DNA of 64,000 nucleotides from Deroplatys truncata (lineage: Eukaryota; Arthropoda; Insecta; Mantodea; Mantidae), in the NCBI GenBank assembly GCA_030765065.1, contig CM060990.1, positions 456,218,321 through 456,282,320 of the forward strand, read 5' to 3'. Made by a program: the position numbers and the translations under genes. The number at the start of each line of letters is the position of its first letter. Position 1 is the first letter of the stretch. Below the pieces are notes generated by a model. It was not told where the DNA came from and ran no database searches. It saw nothing but the letters and a program-made list of their open reading frames with translations. Below, piece by piece: positions 1 to 11,350 of the stretch.

Positions 1-955
1 ATCCTTAAAGTAATTCCAAATGACTCATGAAGAATCACGTGTCTTCTCCCTCTTTTAACGTTTAAATGCGTTACAGACAAGAAGTAATTGGTTCATCGAA
101 TGACTACAATAGCAGCGTATTCACTTCAAACAATGACATAATAATAAAATTGAACTCAACGCGTTCCAAATTTACTCCATAATAATTCTTATGTTTTGTG
201 GTATTGAACGTTCAATAGTTACCCAAGCTTAATGAAAGCTTTGCCAAAGCTTCAGTAAAATAAGATTTCTTCATATAGTATAGGCATGCAAGTGGGCAAG
301 TGTAATAGATCATAGCCTCTCTAGTCGGCAGTAGTGAAGATCAGTCATGTGTTTATGATGAATGATGAAGCAAGTACACAAAGGGCGCTCAGGAATTTCC
401 ATCACTTTCTATAGGCGGTGTTTGGTGAGTGATCTGTTGCTGGTGGTGTACACCTGAAGTAGTTGAAAAAGAATGCTTTTTATGTAAACATGAACGTTCA
501 AAAACACTCAGTATGTCTACCTCAAACAGAAGCACAAAAACCGAATCTGCTTATATTAAGAGGTTGAAATATACATTGATAAAGAAGATGCAGAAAATAA
601 ACTTAAAACTTGAGAGCTTATTGCTGTCAACAAGAAAAGGAAGTCACTGATTAACCCCGTCTGGAGTAAATATGGAGAAGTAAGAGAAGAGAACGCTCTT
701 AAGTGTACAAGATTTGTTTAGTGCTTCAACTACAAAACTGTGAAAATCTTAAAGATGACCACTGGGCGCTCAGTAAGCTAATTTGGAGTTAATATAACGC
801 TTCAGAAAACATTGTCTTTACTTCATGCGTGCAGAATTTTACTATCACAAAATGCCTAAATATTTCTAGCCGCACATTGGTAAACCTTCTTGCATTATTA
901 TACAGAATGTTTAAAAATAGAGGGCTTAAATCCGTGGATGCATTCATCATACGTA
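1..955. other. AT-rich stretch with no recognised gene
   Basis: I see no family in this stretch. A short plus-strand frame at 429-650 encodes a lysine-rich peptide with a CxxC motif (CFLC), but it has no recognisable relatives, no clear gene context and a length expected by chance in AT-rich DNA. It could be a decayed exon or part of an old repeat. Confidence 0.5.
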
Positions 956-2549
956 AAACTCCATTACAACATATGTCCGAAAATGCTTGGTTTCTGAGTT
1001 ATGGTCATCAAAAAAGTGATATTCACCGGAACGTTTTACTTCCTGCAGATAGTTGCCGTGACAAAAGATATTAACAGGACACTGACAGTTCATTACGAGG
1101 TAAAAGGTACATTGTGTGTTGTGTTTGGCGTTCGACTGAGCGAATGTACTCAAATTAGGAGCTGGCAGAAATGAATTTCGTGTACGGTAAGGCGGACGGC
1201 AATGATGCACTGGTTCGTCGTTTGTACCAAGAGAGGTACCCAGCGAAGATGTTCAGATCGTAAGACATTTGAACGTCTCTAACGCCGTCTGCACGCTCAT
1301 AGGAAGTTTACATCTCCTGGTTTGGGGAGGGAACGACCAAGATCTACAACTGAAGATGTGGAGGAGGAGATTCTGGTTTCTGTGCACACGACTCCTCTTA
1401 TCAGTACCGGAAGGTTAGCGTTGCAAGTATGTTCCTCATGCGGCTGTCTGGAGACTGTTGCGAGAGCAACCGTTGTATCCTTATCATTTGCAACGTGTAC
1501 ACGCCCTATCACCAAAAGATTACCTTGCTCGATTGATGTTCTGCCAGTGGTTCGTGCAGCAGTGTGCTACAAACCCGAACTTTCCTGCCTTAGTATTATT
1601 ACAGATGTACCACAGTTCACATGAGATGACATTACAAATTTCCACAATCAGCATGTATGGACATATGAAAATCCACATGCAACTGTTTCATCTCATCGAC
1701 AAGTGCGGCTCACTCTCAACGTGTGGGCAGGTATCGGATCCCCAAGCGGCGACCTTTGTGCAGTAGCCAAACACTTGTTCCCTACCCTCCCTAACCGCAA
1801 GCACCATAAAATCTTAACAACGCTTTGCTTTGGTGGAGCTAGAGAAAGGACCACGTGTTGTGTTTAAGGGATGGGAAGACCCTACTAATCGTTTACTGAT
1901 GGGTTTATGGTCAGGCTTCAAAGCTTTCCGTTCGCTTTGAAGCCGGTTGGGGAAAGTATGCCCGCGACTAGTTTATCATTGGTGATGGGTTAGTTGGACC
2001 CCGTGTACTTATAAACAGACTTACAGGACAGGAGTACACAAAACTTCCTGGGAAACAACATACCTCATGTATGAAGACACTCCACTGAGCATTCGTCAGC
2101 AAGATCACTTCTTGCATGATGGCGCTCCTGCATACTTCAGTCATACCGCTCGCCGGTACTTGGATGGAAGGTTTCTTGATCGATGATAGGAAGAGGTGGC
2201 CCAATTGCTTGGCTCACGCTCACCTGATTTGAACCCTGTCGATTTCCTTTGAGGGGTCATTTAAAAGCGTTAGTGTATTCGTCTCCGGTGTTTGACATAG
2301 AATCCTTTCAGAATCGAATCGTGGCAGGTTGTGAGGAAAATACGCAATATTCCAGGAATTTGGGGTCGTGTTCACACGGCCATGAGACGTCGATATGAAG
2401 CCTGTATTCAAGCAGGAGGTGGACACTTTGAACATCTTCTGTAAAGAAAACTACCTGCGGTAAGAAATACGTTCCTGTGAATATCACTATTTTGAAGGCC
2501 ATAACTAAGAATCCAAGCATTTCCGGACACATGTTTTAATGGACTTTTT
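956..2549 (+). mobile_element. Decayed Tc1/mariner-like DNA transposon with ~100-bp inverted ends
   Basis: The two ends are inverted copies of each other. The left end (956-1055) and the reverse complement of the right end (2444-2549) share blocks such as ATGCTTGG, GAGTTATGG/TAGTTATGG, GTGATATTCAC and GGAACGT, with roughly 80-85% identity by eye. A TA dinucleotide lies just outside each end (954-955 and 2550-2551), as expected for Tc1/mariner target duplications. Between the ends is a broken transposase in the same orientation. Several stops and frameshifts show that it is dead. Long inverted ends with this transposase type are common in insects. Confidence 0.85.
1165..2443 (+). pseudogene. 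Transposase pseudogene, Tc1/mariner superfamily
   Basis: The N-terminal part reads VYGKADGNDALVRRLYQERYP, typical of the helix-turn-helix region of a widespread insect transposase group. The middle (1458 onward) has YHLQRVHALSPKDYLARL followed by FCQWFVQQCATNPNFPAL, the segment before the first catalytic Asp in this group. A later block with HDGAPAYFSH-like residues (about 2110-2150) and a C-terminal end ACIQAGGGHFEHLL just before 2443 complete the expected order. The reading is split over all three plus frames with internal stops, so no active enzyme is made. Nothing suggests host domestication. Confidence 0.8.
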
Positions 2550-3904
2550 TATTGTCTACATATGGGGAATGCACACTTGAATATTTTTGAAACATATTGT
2601 AGATGATTGGATCACACGTGGGTGTTGCTATATATATGCTACATTCGATTTACCATGTCAGTTTTATTGGTGCCGGAGAGCACTTGTGTCTTGTCAGGGT
2701 TGGGTATGGAGAAGGCTAAAATATTTTGCACACACGTATTCTGTTAATTATTTCACTTGTATTTTGGAGAAACACATGTAAATATTCACAATTCACTATC
2801 ACTTTTGTTATGTTAAAATATGTAGACATCATCTTAATTATAAATGCAAGGTTCGTTACATGCTCACGTAGATACTCCTGCATTTTTCGTAATTTTATAT
2901 CACTGGTTATATAGCTATGACCTTTACCCCATATTATATTTTATATGTTATAACGTTATATACTTGTTCTCTACCATGTGTAAATTATGAATATATGTGT
3001 TTTTAACATCCTTGTAATTATTATACGTACAATATTATCAAAGAAAATACATAACACATAAAACTTAAAACAAAATATTAAAGAAAGAAAGCATTGTGTT
3101 GATGCTGAGAAGCTGTGAATTAGATATCTTATTACATTAATGAGTTATCGTATTAGTTTGTCCGTGACTAGTACTGTATGTTGCTTCATACCAATATCTC
3201 ACATAACTTTCTCCAGAAAACCGTGAATTCCCAACCCTTCCCGTTTAAGGAAACTGGTGGGAGTCGACGTTTTCTATATTGAATTTTCATGTATGCATTC
3301 CTATTCCTATTTCTCGGTGTACACATAAACGTAATTTCAATCAATTTGCATTTTAAATAGAGGCCATAATGATGATCAATTTTAGATACCCAGTAGCCTT
3401 CTGTCTATCATGTGGATAATTAAAAATAATACGCCGTGAATTAACTGGCACACTATTCGGTGAAACTTCGCCATCAGTGACCTAAAAGAATAAAGTTTGG
3501 TCTATGAGCTACTCAATAGTACAAGCGAGTATTGCGAGCTGCAGCCACGGCGAAATGACAAAGACATCCAGCAGTAAGAAAGTGGTAAATGATAACTTTC
3601 TGTTTATCCTCTGTCATTTTACACGTTTACAAATTGCATATGAGAATAAGCCATATAAAGCTACTGATGACTGAAGTTTCCGCTAACTTGGGTCTGAGGG
3701 GTGACTCATTCTTGCAGACAAGCCACATTGTAGATCACACCACGTGTTATGATGATTGAAAACAAAGAGTAGTTTTAATGTGGTTTATCGTAAGGCTTCC
3801 GTCATCGGAAATGCGTAGAGATAGTGGTGTAATTACATTAAAGCTGGATCCTTCTAAAGAAATACCATACAACCCATTAACTCGGGGAATTTCGTACCTT
3901 AGAA
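2550..3904. other. AT-rich stretch, nothing recognised
   Basis: This stretch has low-complexity AT-rich sequence around 2740-3100 and no open frame above about 65 codons. No inverted ends, tRNA-like boxes or coding similarity were seen. Confidence 0.6.
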
Positions 3905-5060
3905 CAGGGATTCCCAAACTTTTTGACTTGCGGAGCATTTTTTACAATCCATTTCTATTGCGACGCCCCTTATAGTACTACCGGGTAACATTTAGCTTGT
4001 AAGTTAGTATTACGTGGGGAGGTACATAGATTGGATATATTTTAACGGATAAAGCAAAATCATATATAAACCTAAAGAAACAATTGCACAATGTAGTTGC
4101 ATTTATATATTTTAAAATCTTTCAAACGTGGCATATTATCTGAATTCATTCCCAACCATCACTAATACACATTATATTGTCAACACTTGGTCATACGTAA
4201 AAGAGCTTGCAACGTTTAAAAAAGAAAATTGCGTTTCAAACGAGATACATGTGGTTACATTATTTTCCACAGTTCTGTGATATTTGCTTTATTTCACGAG
4301 ATTTACAGGCGAATATCAAGTTCTCTATTCAAATGACTTCTGTATTTTCTTTTGGTAGCTGTATAGGTGGATATAGGTGAAGAATTCCGCTTCACAGGGA
4401 TATTTTGTTGAGAAAGATAGAAATGCAAATTTTACTTTCTCAGACAGGTTTTGTATTTATCTGTAAATGCAGCCAAAATTCCTGCGGCGCTTGGAGTTTA
4501 AAAGCGATTTTCAGTTCGCTGTCAGATATCAAATCTATGGGGATCTCGTATTCCGCTGCGTTTAAGCTGGGTGGATTTTTATTCACGTCGAACACATTCT
4601 ACAAACATTTCGAGTCATCAAGCACATTCTCTTGAGGTGTCGGGCAATAATGTTCAAAATGGTCTTGCAACCCATATCTTCCTTTTCTACGCACTCCAGC
4701 GAATACATAAGGTTTTCTCTTAAAGGAAGGCACTTTGGCGTTTGCATAAATACCTGTGGCAGTTCGCAGTGGTAGATTCATATAATTCAATGTCGGCCAA
4801 AATATTGACCAAATACGCCAGTTTGCACATCCAGTCCTCATTATTTAAAACCGTTGCCAATAGAGTGGTATGGTCCATCAAACATGGCAACACCTCTACA
4901 TTCAGTTCCATAAAGCCTGTCAACGCCTTTCATTGGGACAACCATCTTACTTGATGTGCTGTAGGTGGGACTGATGGTGGCATCTTCACACATTACTTTG
5001 AATAGCCTAGTTTATGAGGTCGCGACCTGTCATAACTTCAGAAGGCATTTCTCTCACGGC
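3905..5060 (-). mobile_element. hAT-type transposon remnant (one terminus plus transposase C-terminal part)
   Basis: The left edge begins CAGGGATTCCCAAACTTT and continues into a purine-rich GCGGAGC and later GCGACGCCCC block. This is the usual look of hAT terminal inverted repeats. About 500 bp further right, minus-strand frames resemble the C-terminal half of ZBED/SCAND3-like hAT transposases. The terminus on the left is therefore the 3' end of a minus-strand element. I could not find the matching other end within the next 2 kb, so the copy is probably 5'-truncated or its 5' end is eroded. Confidence 0.65.
4390..5050 (-). pseudogene. hAT transposase pseudogene (ZBED/SCAND3-like)
   Basis: The minus-strand peptide at 4720-4923 contains NNEDWMCKLAYLVNILADIE, which matches the pattern W..KLAYLADIF..LN in hAT transposases related to ZBED and SCAND3 proteins. 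Downstream frames give DHFEHYCP (compare FDHYFP) and then PIDLISDSELKIAFK and FWLHLQ, the region before the dimerisation domain. The order of blocks is right, but frame changes and stops separate them. It lies between a hAT-like terminus on its 3' side and unassigned DNA on its 5' side. Confidence 0.65.
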
Positions 5061-5619
5061 TAGCTTGTAGCTTTGAAAAACCGCAATGGCTGCTGCTACA
5101 GTTTGTTTGTACCAGGGTTGAAAACATTTACAAGAAACCATTTAGCGGTATCAAATTCGGTATACAACGAAGGGAGTGTCAACAGTCCCTATTAATAAAT
5201 TCCGCTCCTATTGGTGTAAACAACCAAAGGCAGACTAGAGCAATAGAATATAATTAGCGACTCGGCCTTGTACAGGGAGGAGTGCGGGCAATATGCACAG
5301 CAACACATTATTTAGAGTAAACGATTTTTCTGAACCAGACAGGGAGGTGAAGCCTAAAATGAACGTCATGGAATAGGAATAGTAGTACAAGGACTGGTGA
5401 ATTGTTTTACATACCTCGGTGAAACGAATCCGTTTATGAAAATGTTATGAGTAAGAGGCTATTATTTTGATGTATTTGTCGAATGCAATAATTATGTACT
5501 TTAATAATAATAATAACAACAATAATAAATTTGTACGAAAGTACGTACGGATAACTTTTTAAAAATAAACGACATTATTTTCCAAACACCTTATTATCAT
5601 TCATTACTATTTTACCTTA
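5061..5619. other. Unassigned AT-rich spacer with a short AAT-rich run
   Basis: No coding similarity was seen. A short run of AAT/AAC triplets lies at about 5504-5528. Confidence 0.5.
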
Positions 5620-5945
5620 CACTACTTCTGCACATATTCGAACACTTGTCAAACGGTTAAATAGTTTTTATGCCTTAGTAAAAGAATGATGCCGCCTGTG
5701 ATGAAAACCAAGTCTGCACTTCTTATTTCACAACTTCATCGTCGTTGAAATATTTTCCCCCAAGGAATTTCTTCAGATGAAGAAACAGATAAAAATCGCT
5801 TGGAGCCAAATCTGGACTAAAGCGAGGGTGGTGGAATTGTTCCAAACCAAATGATGCGATCAGATCTTGAGTTCTTTTGGCTCTAAGTGGCCAGGCATTG
5901 TCATCAGCAAAAGACCTTGTCTGTCTCAGCAAACCATACACATGA
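5620..5945 (-). pseudogene. Mariner transposase C-terminal fragment
   Basis: The minus-strand frame at 5723-5941 reads DNAWPLRAKRTQDLIASFG, then HHPRFSPDLAPSDFYLF and HLKKFLGGKYFNDDEVVK. This is the mariner second-Asp block (DNA.PH) followed by the third-Asp signature YSPDLAPSD, where the last D is catalytic in DD34D mariners. After a stop, the same strand continues with VQTWFSSQAASFFY, matching the mariner C-terminus. The His usually found after DNA.P is not there, and only the last third of the protein is visible. A SINE fragment begins about 75 bp to the right, which suggests nested insertions. Confidence 0.8.
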
Positions 5946-6019
5946 TCTTGCGAGAGGATTCGTCTGTTTGAATTTCTTCTTCACGGGGGATGTTGCGTAA
6001 AAATGTGGCGTAAATGTAG

Positions 6020-6209
6020 GACGTAAAAATCCTAATTGGCTTCTTTCGGAAGGGAAGTAAAGCCGGTGTTCCCGTGTCGTAAATTTGCGGCATGTAAAAG
6101 ACCCTCAAGCCTGATAAAGAGGCCTCTGAGCAAAATTACCGTTGTTTCCCTCCCAATATAGAATGGGACGCTAAGGACCCAGCAGTTAAAGAGCGTCTAT
6201 AAGAAAAAA
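6020..6209 (+). mobile_element. tRNA-derived SINE, family A, 5'-truncated copy
   Basis: This copy carries the body of the family seen whole at 49317-49602: AAGTAAAGCCGGTG, CCCGTGTCGTAAATTTG, the strongly kept CCTCAAGCCTGATAAAGAGG, CCTCTGAGCAAAATTACC and GGGACGCTAAGGACC. The tRNA-like head is missing. SINEs of this kind are copied by LINE machinery, which explains 5' truncation. Confidence 0.85.
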
Positions 6210-6640
6210 AGTCGGGAACACTTTCAACTTTCATACAATATTTGAGAAATTTCTTCTTCTGTGTCACTTATGATTCCATACAAATATTTCATTTACAGTT
6301 AATACCTCCAATATACATAAATACAATACTCTTTATACAATTTTGTTATACTATTTATTTTTAAATTGTTAAAATTTCTCTTCTGAATTTATATAAATTT
6401 CCAAGAGTCTTTTTTCTTTGTGTTTGGTTTTAATTTTGTCTTTGAGTATTTTGGTACAAGCACTGATTCTAATTTTGTTAAGTTTATTGCACTTCACTTT
6501 CACTTTGTTCTGCTTAAGCCTAATTTTTACAATTTTGCACTTATTGCCTATTTACAATTTTCGGAACCTTGTTTCCACGATGACATGCATATTTATTATA
6601 ATTATTTATAAACAAAATTGAACCCACAAATTTGTTTTTC
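6210..6640. other. AT-rich spacer, possibly decayed end of the neighbouring LTR element
   Basis: The sequence is T-rich with no clear gene. It lies on the 3' side of the minus-strand Gypsy remnant and could hold its eroded 3' part, but no LTR match to the right flank was found by eye. Confidence 0.35.
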
Positions 6641-9430
6641 GAAAGTTAGAAGTACCTGATTGCATCCTACTAATTGCAGCTAAGCTGTTGTTTGCAATAA
6701 TATCTTTACGCGTTTTAATTATGCTGTTTCCTATCATTTACCCTGTTATTTATATTGTTTCGACCCTATCTTTTTCTACCGGCGAATTTCTCCCACTTCT
6801 ATTTCTATCTATGTCTACGCTATCTAGGTCGAAATCCATGCTTATTTTCGGGTCTCCAGTATTCATTATTTGAGTTATGTCTACCTCAAAACCGCTGATT
6901 TCCTCACCTAGGTCCATCAAATGTTCCCATATTCATATAATTAACCTGAACATGTCTACTTCTCTGGTCTGAATTTTTATGTTGCTTATTTCTATCCAAA
7001 GGTTTCTGTTTCTATTTTCCCACTCTGCTGGTTCTGATCTAGGAACTGGACCTTTATATTTATTTCTAACATCATTTTAATTTACATTTCCATGCTGTAC
7101 CCCTTGCCCGAAGAAATGTGGACTTTCCATTGTATGTCTTGCTTGATTTCTGTCCCAGACTTTTGTTTGTTACTCTTTAGGGCTATCAGCAAATCAATCA
7201 TTTCTGACACGTTACTTGGCTTCACTATCGCTATTTCACTAGAAATAGTGCTGAATAGTTTCTGGAGAATGTGTTGTTACAATATTTATGAGTTCTTTGT
7301 CACTTATTAGTGGATCTAACACTCTTGATTTCCTGGTCAGTTTCCTAAAATAGTTAACCATTGAATAGTCAGTCCTCTGGTTATATTTTCCATTGCTCAA
7401 CTCTAATTTAATGCTTGCTTGCCTATTTGATCCCCAATATCTACTCGTGAATATATTTGTAAAGACCATGAAGTCATTATCGTTTCCTACAGTTATGTCT
7501 AGCCAAGTTGCTGCGCTTCCTTTAAAACATTTGCTGACCATGGTCATTTTGTACTCCTCCGGTATACATTTTACAGTGCAATATTCTTGCGATTCTTTAA
7601 TAAAATATTCTGGATTCTCTGAGTCCTCATCTTCAAAAGTTGGTGGTGCAATTTCATTTAAGATATGATTAGGCGGTATGGTTCTTATCTCTGTTTCTGT
7701 ACATTAATTCTTCTAGGTTCACCATCAGTGGAAGTACTTGCACCTACATTTGGCAAAGAGATTTATGCTAACACATTTTGTATTACTTCGTCTCTCGCTG
7801 CTGGTTCACTTACATTGCTATAGTTTGAATTTGGTACATTTATACTTATTCTTGAATGTTCTAATACACATCTCATTTCTGTTACTTCTTTTCCTACCTC
7901 TTTAACCTGATCTGTGATTTCGTCTAAGCTTCTAGCTTGTCTCCTACCTTCCTTTACTGCTCATTCTTGCCTAATTCTACTTTCTTCTAATCTTAGTCTA
8001 GCTATTTGCCTTTCTGTTATAAATTTCTTGGCTACTTTCTCCCTTAATCTCCTATTTTCTATATCTGATTTCTCATTAGCTGGTTTACAAATTTTCTTTT
8101 CAGATTTGTCTATTTCTTGGTTAATTTCTTTCCTATTATTTTCTATTTCTCCCTTAACCTGTTCTCTGTTTTCTTTGATTTCACTTCTAACATTGCTTAA
8201 TTCACCTCTAATTTCATCCTTGAATGCTTCTAATGCATGCGGTTGATTTTCTAGCTTATTTCCTAATTCCTGTGGAGTATTTTATAATTTCTGACTATAA
8301 CTCTCCAGCTTTTCTTCTAATCTTTGCTGACTATTTTTAAATTTTTCTGCTAGCTTTTCCTCTAATTTCTAACTATTTTCCTCCAACTTCTTTTGATTAC
8401 TCTCCATCTTTTCCTCCATACCTTTTAACACTTTAACCACTGACATTAAATCACATCCTCCCATTCCTGAATTATTTCCTGTTTCTCCATGACCTCTATT
8501 GTTTCCTGTTTCCTATTCCCTTTCTATGCAATTCTACACATTTCGACTATTTTCTTCCATTTCTGTTACCCTATTCTGTACAATTTCATGACTACTATTA
8601 CTTTCCCCTTCTGAACATCTATTGCTTCTACTAAATGCTTTTCACCTAACATCTTTCCACAGCGTACCACATCTACATAAATACATTGAAATAAATAAAC
8701 TTACACTCAGTACCTTGTTTACTGCTGTTGTCTACAGATGCTGATGTCTTTTTTCTGCTGCCTGTGTACCTGTATAGCCTGAGCTACCGCCGTTCTGGAC
8801 TGTCTTACTTTCTTCCTTTCTTTCTTCCTTTCCGCGCTGTCGGTCAATGGGTTTGATTTCCAGTGTAGTCTCCTCAACTTCTGGTGGTCCTCAATTCGAA
8901 GCCCCACGTCGGGCGACAATTTTTAAGCCGGACTACGATGCCATGATTATTGTGTGACAGCTTGATACAGGAACGTATTGCCAACTTTTCTCGTTGTCCC
9001 CAATATCTGCTGTTGGTTCTGCTATCGGCTACTCCAGTGATTGAGCTATGTGTATTTTCCCTCAGGAATGCGTCGATATATTGTGTGGGACAACACCAGT
9101 TTAAATTTACTGAGAAATTTATAGTTACCCAATAGTTGAGTTATTGAAGTGACTTGCCGACCGTTTGAGACAAAGAAATAGGCTAATAATGAATCGTAGC
9201 AATCGAAATTGTAATCACTGAATTATTATACCCGCTAATTTCTGCAGTATTAACGTTACGGTTGGAAATAACTGTTTCCGCAATAAATGAACCTGGAAGG
9301 TAATCTGCCGTGAGTCGCTAAAGTGCTTATCGGCGAGACCTCTCACAATAGCCGCGAAATCTTACTCACACAAGCGCGTCACTAGGCGCTTAAAATATCA
9401 CACGAACGGTTCGAGAGAGAGAGAGAGAGA
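6640..9430 (-). mobile_element. Old, broken Gypsy (Ty3-type) LTR retrotransposon remnant
   Basis: A minus-strand gag-like block at 7239-7547 resembles the gag domains of the two better-preserved Gypsy copies in this window (29.6-31.7 and 58.9-60.9 kb). The shared pattern is W..LT/ITVG, then F..YW, NGKY and SMV.YF. Upstream on the same strand, 8200-8650 is rich in Lys/Glu/Leu and looks like the N-terminal coiled coil of this gag lineage. A candidate primer-binding site at 8896-8918 begins TGTCGCCCGACGTGGGGC on the minus strand and resembles the 3' end of insect tRNA-Lys. DNA beyond 8919 would then be LTR, but its outer edge is uncertain. The element is heavily broken and looks old. A second LTR was not identified. 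Confidence 0.6.
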
Positions 9431-9433
9431 GAG
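9411..9433. repeat. (GA)n microsatellite
   Basis: A run of about eleven GA dinucleotides lies at the likely outer side of the old LTR remnant. Confidence 0.9.
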
Positions 9434-10024
9434 ACAGAGACAGAATAACTCTCTGATCTAAAATTGCATGCCTTTATTGTTTTTAGCTCCGCCTGCTTCA
9501 TAAGACGCCACCGTGATTTTTCAGGTGCAGTCAATACTTAAATCCTACGTGTGCCTCTGATACTTTTGTTACCAAGGGTCCTCGCTAAATTCTCAAAATG
9601 TAAGTGTCTTTCTGTTTTCCAGAATTTTGCTATACATGACTGTTTAAACTTACTGAACTTATAACCTAACTGAATTCCCATCATGTTTAAGCTAATGCGT
9701 TCTCTATTTCGGCAATCGTACCTTCATCTTTTCGGACAAACATTTCAACTCAAAGTTGTAACATTATACATTGATATAATATGCAGAAATTGTTTATTGC
9801 CATTATTTCTGATATCTTACTAGCATTTATTTATTTAATTACTTATATCTTCCATTCAATAATTGCGGCAGCACGGTTAGCCTCAGTGACACTTGCTCTC
9901 AAACATTCTTATAACTGAGTACAAACTGATTTCTGGCTAATTAGTTTGCTACCTGCCCAAGGACAAAGTTGAAGTTGCCAATTTTTTCCATTTCTAGGTA
10001 AATAAATGGTGATTCTCATTGTTA

Positions 10025-10026
<2 letters not shown>
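9434..10026. other. Unassigned AT-rich spacer
   Basis: No coding similarity, inverted ends or tRNA-like boxes were seen in this stretch. Confidence 0.5.

Positions 10027-10066
<40 letters not shown>
10027..10066. repeat. (ATT)n microsatellite
   Basis: About thirteen perfect ATT triplets. Poly-Leu and poly-Ile frames on the two strands here are artefacts of the repeat. Confidence 0.95.
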
Positions 10067-10069
<3 letters not shown>

Positions 10070-10175
10070 AAGATACCCTTGCCGAGACAATATCTGTACC
10101 AGGAAACACCACATGGAGGTGGTCTCTCGTGTTACAAAACATCTTTTCAATATTTTATTAAGTGTTTTTATTTCC

Positions 10176-10176
10176 T

Positions 10177-10236
<60 letters not shown>

Positions 10237-10237
10237 T
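10176..10237. repeat. (TTTC)n microsatellite
   Basis: About fifteen near-perfect TTTC units. They create a false Phe/Leu/Ser-rich open frame. Confidence 0.95.
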
Positions 10238-10509
10238 TTGTGTGTGTTCCAGTAGAATCGTCAGTCTTTATGTACAACATTTACGTGCTGTATGTTTATC
10301 ATTTAACAGTGGACATATCTACTGCATTTTTTACGTAGGCCATTACTTTAAAGAAATGCACAAGATTTCCACTTTCCTCACGCTTTTTGTGGCTTCGCTA
10401 ATAACTTTATTAGGTTTTATTGGGCATTTTTCTTTTTCTTTCCCTCAAGATTGACACATCTTCTATTGCATGCATGTGAATAGTATTCGGCATCTTCTCG
10501 AAGGGTGTT

Positions 10510-11350
10510 TACTAATGTATATCTATTTGAATGTGTTCTGGTTGGATGTGCTCTGAAAACCAAACTGCCAGCCTTCTATTCCAACCTTCGGAGACGTCGC
10601 ACCTATGCCGTTTGCCCGAGCCGTTCCATATAACTCTCGGAAGAATGTCGATCTTCAACCACTGTTCGACAAAGTTATCGTAGAAACTCCGAAACCTTTG
10701 AACTTCCGGCATGTTTTCTTGATGCATAACCAAGTATCATCAATCATGTTTAAAGGTACGTGTGCTGATGCAGCACACATATGAATTCGAAGTTGAATTT
10801 CTTTAATTCCCATATATTTCTGTTGCTAGACCAAGTTCCCTCACTTTCCTCCTTAAGTATTGGTTAGAATGCTAATTGCAAAGCTCCACTGATTGGAACA
10901 AATTATTTAAGGAAATTATTTAAGCAAATTATTGCTTACTAGAAACTCTTAAATGTTCCGTCAATAAAAAAGTAGAGGGCAGTTTCCAACATATTCTTTC
11001 CTTTTGTACTGACAAACACCAGTACCCTATCTTGAGATCCGTGATTGTCATCGTGCAGAAGGATCTTTTCTACGTCGTTTGCTGTAAACAATGATCAGAG
11101 AGAGAGTTACATCTTGTGCAAGAACTTAATCTTGTAATAAATCAATGCAGCGCCTGTTTACTGCTGCTCTACGTTGTCCCAGCACACAATCATAGCCGCT
11201 ATTAAATATTTTTTCATATACTTTCGCATATATTTTTGAAACAGACTGATCGGATTCCCTCACTCGCTTTCTGGCGTTAATCATTTGTTTTCGAACTTCA
11301 TTTGCTGGAACATCCGGAATACATATATGCAGTTATTCTCCCAAAATTAC
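10510..11350 (-). pseudogene. MULE/FLYWCH-type transposase-derived pseudogene
   Basis: The minus-strand peptide at 10512-10733 contains FYDNFVEQWL, a WN dipeptide and EGWNRRL. This matches the C-terminal part of insect MULE-transposase domain proteins, often found with FLYWCH zinc fingers, where the pattern is YF...W...P..WN....RT.N..EGWN..L. About 300 bp upstream on the same strand (about 10960-11050) a second block reads DRVLVFVSTKGKNML and then FFIDGTFKS, close to the signature R.LIF.T..N...L....WF.DGTFK. Further upstream, NARKRVRESDQSVSKIY fits the N-terminal segment. Stops and frame changes separate the blocks. It could be a dead transposon or a dead host paralogue; no terminal repeats were seen. 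Confidence 0.6.

Noticed and set aside
10019-10454. Leu- and Phe/Ser-rich open frames
   Set aside because: Created by the ATT and TTTC microsatellites.
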